NCBI RefSeq assembly: GCF_014269285.1
Contig: NZ_JACOAF010000026.1
Span: 53,453-117,452, forward strand
Source of the DNA: Rufibacter sediminis
GTDB lineage: Bacteria > Bacteroidota > Bacteroidia > Cytophagales > Hymenobacteraceae
DNA length: 64,000 nt
Direction of reading: 5' to 3'
Part shown: in pieces, positions 17,469-23,768 of the stretch
Layout: each line of letters starts with the position of its first letter
Position numbering within the stretch: the first letter of the stretch is position 1
Notes under the pieces: generated by a model
The model's input: the letters and a program-made list of their open reading frames with translations, nothing else
Databases searched by the model: none
Told to the model about the DNA's origin: nothing
Made by a program: the position numbers and the translations under genes

Positions 17469-18356
17469 ATGAAATTAGTGCTTGACTGCTATTTAACAGC
17501 TATACAGAACAAAAATTATAAATTTCTTTCTATAAACCAAGATATCATTGATGATTGGGCCCTTATTCAAAACGATACAAATAGGAAATCAATAGTTTCG
17601 CATAAATCAGTAGTCTTTTCAATTAGTCAACTTTTTAAAAGAACTACAGCTGACTATAATTTAATTTCATTTGATAACATTATATTATGGTATAGAAATG
17701 TCCTAACTGATAATGAAAAACATTATAAAGCTGGCCATAATTTTAATATATTCAATCTTCTGAAGGACAAGTTTGGATTTAGTATACAAGAAACCATGCA
17801 TAGTAAGCTTTTACAGTTTTTACTAGATACTAATGAAACACATGGTCAAGGCGGGAAATTCCTTTTAGAATTTCTTAAAATGTTAAACGTTGAATCTCCT
17901 GAAAAAGGAGTTTGGGATGTAACAGCAGAAATTGGTAGAATTGATATTTTAATTACAAGGAAGCTTCCACATAGCATTATTATAATTGAGAATAAGTCAA
18001 ATTGGGCTATTGATCAAAAAAACCAATTGTATAAGTATTGGTACAATGCTATATTCTTAAAAACAAAAGAGTATAGCACAAGCTTCTATGAAAGAAATGT
18101 TAACAATTATAAAATCCTTTATTTAGTTCCAAACACACATAAAGAGCTGGAATATCAAAGCATTTCAAAGCCCAAAGAACTCCCATACTCATCATATCAT
18201 GACCTTCCTGATATAGTACCAATACAAATAACTATAGTGTCTTTTGATGAGCACATTCAAAGATGGTTAACTAACTGTTTAAGTGTTTTACCTGCAGACA
18301 ACCATAGGATTAGAGAATATATAATTCAGTATCAACACTTATGCAACAATCTTTAG
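17469..18356 (+). CDS. PD-(D/E)XK nuclease superfamily protein (PDDEXK_4-like)
   Basis: 295 residues. Core motifs of the PDDEXK_4 family in order: QETMHSKLLQFLLD (107-120; Glu and HS-x-L-x2-LL), THGQGGKFLLEFL (124-136), GRIDILI (156-162; catalytic D159), IIIENKSNWAIDQKNQLYKY (171-190; E174 and K176, then the Q/N helix). Expected to be a metal-dependent DNA or RNA nuclease; such proteins often occur in defence islands. The upstream 100 residues are not recognised. Strongly AT-rich like its neighbours, and only 10 bp precede the next gene, so the two are probably co-transcribed. Confidence 0.82.
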   Translation: MKLVLDCYLTAIQNKNYKFLSINQDIIDDWALIQNDTNRKSIVSHKSVVFSISQLFKRTTADYNLISFDNIILWYRNVLTDNEKHYKAGHNFNIFNLLKDKFGFSIQETMHSKLLQFLLDTNETHGQGGKFLLEFLKMLNVESPEKGVWDVTAEIGRIDILITRKLPHSIIIIENKSNWAIDQKNQLYKYWYNAIFLKTKEYSTSFYERNVNNYKILYLVPNTHKELEYQSISKPKELPYSSYHDLPDIVPIQITIVSFDEHIQRWLTNCLSVLPADNHRIREYIIQYQHLCNNL

Positions 18357-18366
18357 TTTTAAATAA

Positions 18367-18942
18367 ATGAATGAAGAACTTATAATAAGAGCAATGGATC
18401 TCTTTGATTCACCTGACAAATGGAATTCTTTTTGCGAGCTAATGAACAGAAATGGAGAAATCCAAAATAGATGGTGGAAAAAATTACAAACAGAAGTATA
18501 TCAAAGAGAAAAGAGAAATGGCAATCCTGACTGGGATATAACCATTTGGAATCATTGGGATATGAAATGGAGTATTAGAAATGAAAACCCTCAAAGCCTT
18601 ATGATTCACTTCTATGGTGACGCTTTCAGACTTTTTTCAAATGCTGGTTATCTAGACATGTCTAAAGTAGGTGAGTTATTGAAAGATCCTAAATTCAGCA
18701 TATTACAAACTTGTTTTGACAGAATAGATGGAAGCGACTTTCAAACAATTGGCTGGGAATACAGAAATTTTTATTTTGACACTGTTTATGATGGTAGATT
18801 TCCTGACGCAAGAACATTATCTTGGTATGCAGGTAATAAAACCGCTGAATTTGCAGATCAGTTAATTAATAAGGTAAGAAAATTTCAAACTCCTGAAATG
18901 ACTGAATTAATAAAGGAGATAAATATCAAATGCAAAAAATAA
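18367..18942 (+). CDS. Hypothetical partner of the PD-(D/E)XK protein
   Basis: 191 residues, rich in Trp (RWWKK, IWNHWDMKW), with DRIDGSDFQTIGWEYRNF in the middle and a charged C-terminal helix. I recall similar short proteins encoded beside PDDEXK_4 genes, but cannot name a family or function. The 10-bp spacing to the nuclease gene suggests a two-gene unit, for example nuclease plus regulator, inhibitor or sensor. It has the island's AT-rich composition; its stop lies 4 bp before the truncated SRPBCC frame. Confidence 0.7.
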   Translation: MNEELIIRAMDLFDSPDKWNSFCELMNRNGEIQNRWWKKLQTEVYQREKRNGNPDWDITIWNHWDMKWSIRNENPQSLMIHFYGDAFRLFSNAGYLDMSKVGELLKDPKFSILQTCFDRIDGSDFQTIGWEYRNFYFDTVYDGRFPDARTLSWYAGNKTAEFADQLINKVRKFQTPEMTELIKEINIKCKK

Positions 18943-18946
18943 TAAG

Positions 18947-19237
18947 TTGAGCAGCCACATTACGGCATTTGAGCTGTCCTATTTCTTTGCAGATGAAATG
19001 CTCACCGGCGCGTTCAAAAGTTTTAGGCATAAGCACAGGTTTGAGGCCTTAGCCGGAGGGACTACTCACATGATAGATGTGTTTCACTATACCTCGCCCT
19101 TGGGTGTGCTGGGCAAGCTGGCAGATTACCTGTTTCTAAAGCAGTATAGGCCGCACCTGCTTTTGGAGCGGAACCGGGTAATCAAAGAAGTGGCGGAAAG
19201 CGGCAAGTGGCAGGAGGTTCTCGCTATGGAAAAGTAG
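18947..19237 (+). pseudogene. SRPBCC family protein, 5'-truncated remnant
   Basis: The frame encodes about 96 residues that match only the C-terminal two thirds of SRPBCC 'cell division/cyclase-like' proteins: SSHITAFE, FFADEMLTGAFKSFRHKHRFE, IDVFHYTSPLGVLGKLADYLF, then a helix ending IKEVAES. Family members carry about 60 more N-terminal residues, which are absent; immediately upstream lies the AT-rich island. The only start is TTG at 18947, fused to island sequence. Composition returns to the host level exactly here. Interpretation: the island's arrival deleted the 5' end and promoter. Confidence 0.72.
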
Positions 19238-19366
19238 GCGGTGCTGTAAGCATCCTGAAAAGTAGAACTGATAGAGATAGGGGAAAGAAGAACTCCTGAC
19301 AACCCCACAGGAATTTATCGGTAACAGTTTCTAGAACTTCTATCTAATACCAAAGAAACAGATCTT

Positions 19367-20380
19367 ATGAAAGCAATTGGATTTAAAACGTCATTACCCA
19401 TTGAGGAAGCGGATAGCTTTCTTGAGTTTGAAAAAGAAATACCAACTGCGCAAGGAAAAGACATTCTGGTAAAGGTGGAAGCCATATCGGTCAACCCTGT
19501 AGATTATAAAATAAGAAGAAACAGCCTCAAAGACAAGCAACAAGATACCCCGAAGGTCATTGGTTGGGATGCAATAGGTACCGTAGAAGCTACCGGCGAG
19601 GAGGTGACCCTCTTCCAGAAAGGTGACAGGGTATTATATGCAGGAGACCTGACAAGAGAAGGCTCTAACCAGGAGTATCAGTTAGTGGATGAACGCATTG
19701 TAGGGTTCGCCCCGAAAAACATCAGCATGGAACAGGCTGCCGCCATGCCGCTTACTTCCCTTACGGCCTATGAACTGTTCTTTGACCATTTTGGATTGAG
19801 CAAAGAGAAAGATGCAGGTAAAACCCTGCTTATTATTGGCGGGGCAGGAGGTGTTGGTTCCGTGGCCATCCAACTGGCTAAAAAGCTGCTGGGGTTAACG
19901 GTTATCGCCACCGCATCCAGAGACGTTACCATTGATTGGTGCAAAAAAATGGGTGCTGACCATGTAGTCAACCACACCAATCTGGTGCGTGAGGTAAAAA
20001 ATATCGGCTTTGAACAGGTAGACTATATTGTAGACTTTGTAGACCTGAATCAATATTGGGAGGCCTTAGTAGAACTCATTAAACCGCTGGGAAAGGTAGG
20101 CTCCATCAGCGACCCGACTGAACCAGTAAAATTACAGCAGCTCAAAAGAAAGAGCGTCAGCTTTTATTGGGAGCTGATGTTTACCCGCTCTATGTTTCAA
20201 ACAGAAGACATGGTACAGCAGCACCACATTCTAAACAAAGTTGCGCAACTGCTGGATGAGGGCACCTTACAACCAACCCTCAATACCACTATGCAAGGCT
20301 TAACCGCCGAAAACCTGAAAGAAGCGCATCGTTTACTGGAAAGTGGCAAAGCCATTGGGAAAGTGGTCCTGAAGTTCTAA
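19367..20380 (+). CDS. Zinc-type alcohol dehydrogenase-like / quinone oxidoreductase (MDR superfamily)
   Basis: 337 residues. N-terminal GroES-like domain (KVEAISVNPVDYKIR, VIGWDAIGTVEATG, GDRVLYAGD) and a Rossmann domain with IIGGAGGVGSVAIQLAK, diagnostic of NADPH-dependent quinone reductase/zinc-binding ADH-like proteins. Catalytic-zinc ligands are not evident, consistent with the zinc-free quinone reductase branch despite the family's name. Probably a cytosolic NADPH-dependent reductase of quinones or enones; substrate unknown. Stands alone; the 125 bp before it hold no clear promoter. Confidence 0.88.
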   Translation: MKAIGFKTSLPIEEADSFLEFEKEIPTAQGKDILVKVEAISVNPVDYKIRRNSLKDKQQDTPKVIGWDAIGTVEATGEEVTLFQKGDRVLYAGDLTREGSNQEYQLVDERIVGFAPKNISMEQAAAMPLTSLTAYELFFDHFGLSKEKDAGKTLLIIGGAGGVGSVAIQLAKKLLGLTVIATASRDVTIDWCKKMGADHVVNHTNLVREVKNIGFEQVDYIVDFVDLNQYWEALVELIKPLGKVGSISDPTEPVKLQQLKRKSVSFYWELMFTRSMFQTEDMVQQHHILNKVAQLLDEGTLQPTLNTTMQGLTAENLKEAHRLLESGKAIGKVVLKF

Positions 20381-20460
20381 AAGACAAAACTGCATCGTAA
20401 TTCTTGAGGCCAGCGTAACTAAGTACTTGGGCAGAAATAACGAAACATTCCTCTCCTCTC

Positions 20461-20549
20461 TGTCATCCTGAAAGGATCTTGGTGGCGAACGGCAGTAGCG
20501 GTTTATAAGAGCCTATCTAGTTCGTCACCAAGATCCTTTCAGGATGACA
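20461..20549. repeat. Inverted-repeat pair C
   Basis: Left arm 20461-20490 (starts TGTCATCCTGAAAGGATC) and right arm 20520-20549 (ends GATCCTTTCAGGATGACA) are reverse complements with one difference; 29 bp between them. Each arm also contains a short TCCTGAAAGGA hairpin. It lies in a 626-bp gap with no gene. Confidence 0.88.
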
Positions 20550-20675
20550 AAATGTATACTTTAATTTGTCTTTCTGCTTACTTACTAAGCCGAACAAGTG
20601 ATTAAACAAGAGGCTGAAAAGCGGCAGGTGGAAGGAGATTCTCAGTATTGAAAAGCGGGTCATTCTATCGGCCAA

Positions 20676-20713
20676 TGTTTAGCGGCTCTTTTTCTTAAAA
20701 CGGCCTCAAAACA
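20676..20713. repeat. GTTT-palindrome repeat, copy 9
   Basis: TGTTTAGCGGCTC and GGCCTCAAAACA around TTTTCTTAAAA; imperfect. The remaining 20714-20992 shows nothing I can name. Confidence 0.65.
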
Positions 20714-20992
20714 GAAAAAGCTTAGCCTGATTGGGTGGACACAGCCACCAAATATCATAACCGAGTACCAGCCTGCTTTTCACCTCACACAGGTCATCGC
20801 GTCAAATAAAAACTTATCTACGTTTAGGTCAGGTTTGGGGCAAGCAATTATAAAAAAGGTGTGCTTCCACCAATAAACTTGATGGTAAACACGTCTAGTA
20901 TAGAAAGAACTTGCTCCGCGATGGGCTTGGCATCTACGAAACAGTAGCACCCAAATGCAAATGTTCTCTAAGAGTTTCCGTTACAAAAGCCT

Positions 20993-21000
20993 TACATTTG
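20993..21000 (+). promoter_or_regulatory. -7 element of the YkgJ-family gene
   Basis: TACATTTG, a perfect TAnnTTTG, ends only 6 bp before the ATG at 21007, so the mRNA may have almost no 5' leader. No clear -33 TTG at the right distance. Confidence 0.5.
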
Positions 21001-21006
21001 GAGAAT

Positions 21007-21510
21007 ATGGAAGACTCAACCAATCTTTGTTTAGCTTGTGGATTATGCTGTGACGGCACGGTGATTGGTTTTGTGCAGCTGGGCCGGGAAGAATTGCCTG
21101 CCTACCGGGATATGATGGATGTGGAGAATTCCAATGGGGAAGGCTTTTTTCTTCAGCCCTGTAAAAAGTTCTGCGATGGTTGCACTATTTACACCAATAG
21201 GCCGAAACAATGCGCCAAGTATGAGTGCGCTCTTTTAAAAGCCCTGGATGAAAAAGAACTGGCTTTTAATGCTGCTGTTGAAATCACCAAGGAAGTGAAA
21301 CAAAAGAAAATCGCCTTACAAGAAAGGTTAGATTCTCTGCAGATCAAGCTGCACTCGCAATCTTTTTACTTTCAAATGGCTGAATTGAATAAGTTGTTAC
21401 TCCATAGCGGGGCTGAATTATTAGCAACCCAAGACCATTTAGCGTTAAGAGCTGAACTGAACCAACTGGACAATTTGCTGTCAAATAAATTTGGGGGCTC
21501 TACGTTTTAA
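21007..21510 (+). CDS. YkgJ family cysteine-cluster protein
   Basis: 167 residues with an N-terminal cysteine cluster CLACGLCC (8-15), followed by CKKFCDGCTIYTNRPKQCAKYEC: eight or more Cys in the arrangement of YkgJ/UPF0153 proteins, which bind zinc or an Fe-S centre. The C-terminal half is helical and specific to this protein. Function in the family is unknown. The start at 21007 is preferred to an in-frame start at 20911 because the cysteine cluster begins at residue 8 and a -7 promoter element lies between the two. Confidence 0.82.
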   Translation: MEDSTNLCLACGLCCDGTVIGFVQLGREELPAYRDMMDVENSNGEGFFLQPCKKFCDGCTIYTNRPKQCAKYECALLKALDEKELAFNAAVEITKEVKQKKIALQERLDSLQIKLHSQSFYFQMAELNKLLLHSGAELLATQDHLALRAELNQLDNLLSNKFGGSTF

Positions 21511-21571
21511 TGAGATTGGAAGCTATCAGGCAACGAGAGAACTACTTATAATTCCTTATTTTCTTTTGTAC

Positions 21572-21638
21572 TTCATAAAAACGGCCCCAAAACAACTTTG
21601 CGTTTTGGGGCCGTTTTTATGAATCTAAGCTAAAACTG
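21572..21638. terminator. 22-bp perfect hairpin terminator overlapping a GTTT-palindrome
   Basis: Left arm 21572-21593 (AAAACGGCCCCAAAAC at its end) and right arm 21602-21623 (GTTTTGGGGCCGTTTTT at its start) pair over 22 bp with an 8-base loop. The right arm is also the left half of an ordinary GTTT-palindrome copy ending CTAAAAC at 21638; the left arm is an extra mirrored half. Works as a terminator for the YkgJ gene. Confidence 0.85.
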
Positions 21639-21720
21639 AAATTTAACGTAAACTCGGGAACTGAAAAAGGCTTTAGAAACGATCAGTATCCTCGGAACCC
21701 CCAATATCGCCTAATACAGG

Positions 21721-21886
21721 CGAATTCTCCCCTTGAGGGGAGTTAATGGGGTGTTTACACCTGCCGGACACGCATTGCTTCCCATATTCTTCTTCTATTA
21801 TAAGAAGTTACCTGTTGTGATTAACTCTGAGATGTGTGTCCCCTGTGTAAACACTCCTCTTTATCTCCCCTCAAGGGGAGAATCCG
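21721..21886. repeat. Inverted-repeat pair B
   Basis: Left arm 21721-21760 (CTCCCCTTGAGGGGAG inside, ends GTGTTTACAC) and right arm 21845-21886 (starts GTGTAAACAC, contains CTCCCCTCAAGGGGAG) are reverse complements with a few differences and flank 84 bp. The gap 21639-22107 otherwise shows no gene. Confidence 0.85.
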
Positions 21887-22107
21887 CTCGCTTAACCTGT
21901 GATAAGGTTGGCTAAAGGAGCCAAATAATTACCGAGTTCACGTTAGTTTATTTTTTGACTCAGGTGAATGGTCTTTAAGCAGGTGTCAACTTTATCACTG
22001 TTTTTTTAAGATGGCTTTTGTTCAGCGAACGCCACTCCACAACATGCTTTTTCATGAAGTACCTCCAGAAGAAACGGAACCAGAGAGCAAAGCTCTTATC
22101 TAAAAAA

Positions 22108-22692
22108 TCAAGCTTTTAAAGCAGCTAAGCATACGTTGATAATATCATCGAAGGCTTGTTTACGGGTTTCCACCTTAACCGTAACCCGCAGTCCGTTCAA
22201 GGTGTTGAGGAAGAACCGGGACAGCGACAGGGCCGAGAATTGCGTGGTAAAGACGCCTTGCTCCTGCCCTCGCTGGATGGCGTTACACGCCGCATCTTCC
22301 ATGTCCTGGGTAATCGACTGCACAATAGTGGCTACCTCGGGGTCACACGGGGCCAACTCCACCGCTGAGTTGACGATAAAGCAGCCTCGGGCATAATTTT
22401 CCTGAAGGGCTTCGTTCTTCACGTATTCAAACATATCCCGGAGGTATTTCTCCACATCCGGGGCAGTGGCCGCTTCCTGAATAACGTGGTCAATACGCTC
22501 CAGACGGTATTTTTTGAGGGCTCTCACAAACAGCGAGTGTTTGTCGCCGTAGGTGTCATACAAACTGGAGCGGCTAATGCCCAGCCGGTCCACCAAATCC
22601 TGGGCCGTGGTAGCCGTGTAGCCTTTTTCCCAAAACAAGTGCATGGCCTTGTTTAAGATCAGATCTTCGTCAAATACCTTCGTTCTGGCCAT
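22108..22692 (-). CDS. TetR/AcrR family transcriptional regulator
   Basis: 194 residues. N-terminal helix-turn-helix: ILNKAMHLFWEKGYTATTAQDLVDRLGISRSSLYDTYGDKHSLF (about 12-55), the canonical TetR DNA-binding region; C-terminal ligand-binding helices with a TetR_C motif (ARGCFIVNSAVEL). The start MARTKVF at 22692 is favoured over 22713. It lies downstream of and in the same direction as an SDR gene (78-bp gap), and the same 14-bp dyad GGAA-N6-TTCC occurs upstream of both, so it probably represses both itself and the SDR. Effector unknown, perhaps an electrophile or quinone handled by the SDR. Confidence 0.92.
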   Translation of the reverse strand: MARTKVFDEDLILNKAMHLFWEKGYTATTAQDLVDRLGISRSSLYDTYGDKHSLFVRALKKYRLERIDHVIQEAATAPDVEKYLRDMFEYVKNEALQENYARGCFIVNSAVELAPCDPEVATIVQSITQDMEDAACNAIQRGQEQGVFTTQFSALSLSRFFLNTLNGLRVTVKVETRKQAFDDIINVCLAALKA

Positions 22693-22723
22693 AAAAATAT
22701 CTTTGTGAGACAAAAATGCCCCA

Positions 22724-22753
22724 CAAAGATACAGAATACGGAACGGATGTTCC
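22724..22753 (-). promoter_or_regulatory. tetR promoter -7 element and operator O3
   Basis: On the minus strand, TATCTTTG (22731-22724) is a perfect -7 element. The dyad GGAACGGATGTTCC (22740-22753) lies upstream in the spacer. No good -33 TTG was found. Confidence 0.65.
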
Positions 22754-22770
22754 AGATTTAATCAAAAAAA

Positions 22771-23523
22771 TTATAAGCGGATGGCATTCACCGAGGCTCC
22801 GCCATCTACGGTAAACTCTCCCCCGGAAATATAGGAAGCATCATCCGAAGCCAGGAAGGAAACCAGCTTGGCTACTTCCTCGGGTTTGCCGTAGCGCCGG
22901 AACGGCATTTTACTTTTAATGTAGGTATGAATCTCTTCGTTGGCGAACTGGCCTTGGTAAATGATCGGCGTCTCGGTCATAGAGGGGGCCACAATATTTA
23001 CCCTGATTTTTCTGTCGGATAACTCCACCGCGACAGACTTACTATAGGCGGTAAGCGCCGCTTTGCTGGCCCCATAAATAGCGGTTCCGGTAGCCACCAC
23101 AAACGCACTCACCGAGGTCATGTGAATGATAGACGCGCCGTCCTTCAGCAGAGGGATAAACTTCTCGGTGGTAAATACCGCCCCCTTGAAGTTGATGTCG
23201 ATGAGCGTATCAAAGGTTTCTTCGGTCACCTGCCCAATGGGTTCCTGCAACGCCACGCCCGCATTCACAAAAAGCACATCAACGGTGCCGTAGGTGGCCT
23301 TTACCTGCTCCACCAGCGCTTCTATGTCCTTCATCTGGGCCACATCAGATCGAATGCCCAGCGCATTGCTGCCTAATTGTTCCACCGCATCCTGTAGGGT
23401 CTTCTGGTTGCGCCCGGTAATCACCACCATGGCTCCCTGCTGGACAAGTTCCTGCGCCGTGGCAAAGCCAATCCCCGAGTTGCCGCCCGTAATCACCGCT
23501 ACTTTGTTTTCTAACTTTCTCAT
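22771..23523 (-). CDS. SDR family NAD(P)-dependent oxidoreductase
   Basis: 250 residues, classical short-chain dehydrogenase. Cofactor motif TGGNSGIGFATA (13-24), NAG (about 90), catalytic Ser in HMTSVSA, catalytic YGASK (Tyr and Lys), and the C-terminal YISGGEFTVDGG. GRNQ after the second strand points to NADP preference, but this is only a hint. Probably under control of the adjacent TetR regulator through two operators in its promoter. Substrate unknown. Confidence 0.92.
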   Translation of the reverse strand: MRKLENKVAVITGGNSGIGFATAQELVQQGAMVVITGRNQKTLQDAVEQLGSNALGIRSDVAQMKDIEALVEQVKATYGTVDVLFVNAGVALQEPIGQVTEETFDTLIDINFKGAVFTTEKFIPLLKDGASIIHMTSVSAFVVATGTAIYGASKAALTAYSKSVAVELSDRKIRVNIVAPSMTETPIIYQGQFANEEIHTYIKSKMPFRRYGKPEEVAKLVSFLASDDASYISGGEFTVDGGASVNAIRL

Positions 23524-23546
23524 GATTTTCTTCTCAGTTTTATATT

Positions 23547-23594
23547 GGAATGATTGTTCCGCAAACGTAAATTATTTGGAACGACCATTCCAAA
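23547..23594 (-). promoter_or_regulatory. SDR promoter with two TetR operators
   Basis: Minus strand: -33 TTTG (23594-23591), 21-base spacer, -7 TACGTTTG (23569-23562). Operator O2 GGAACGACCATTCC (23578-23591) fills the spacer next to -33; O1 GGAATGATTGTTCC (23547-23560) covers the expected start site. Both share GGAAYG-N4-TTCC with O3. Confidence 0.8.
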
Positions 23595-23768
23595 TAAATT
23601 TTTCAAAGTGGAATAAGAAATGAAAATTCCTCACCAACACCGCTAGGGAGAAGCCCGGATAATAAGGTAGCTTTTTACAATTTCTATATTATTTCAGTAG
23701 GGTTTATGGCTGTTTGTTCTATCTTTATAGAATTGCAATCGGTTTCATTAAGGATTTTAATAATACAC

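Larger units (their letters stand above)
15460..18943. other. AT-rich foreign island with three genes
   Basis: About 3.5 kb whose lines contain roughly 23-38% G+C where I counted, against about 55-60% on both sides. It carries three co-directional genes (15536, 17469, 18367), two with PD-(D/E)XK-type motifs. Left edge: just after a terminator. Right edge: a sharp change at 18943-18947 where a truncated SRPBCC frame begins. No integrase, tRNA or clear direct repeat was found; GTTGAG occurs at both edges (15406 and 18946) but six bases may be chance. Confidence 0.8.

Noticed and set aside
15406..18951. GTTGAG direct repeat as target duplication of the AT-rich island
   Set aside because: Only six bases and not exactly at the composition edges; expected by chance in such a search.
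21733..21915. 60-residue frame in the gap after the YkgJ gene
   Set aside because: It is made of inverted-repeat pair B and has no coding features.
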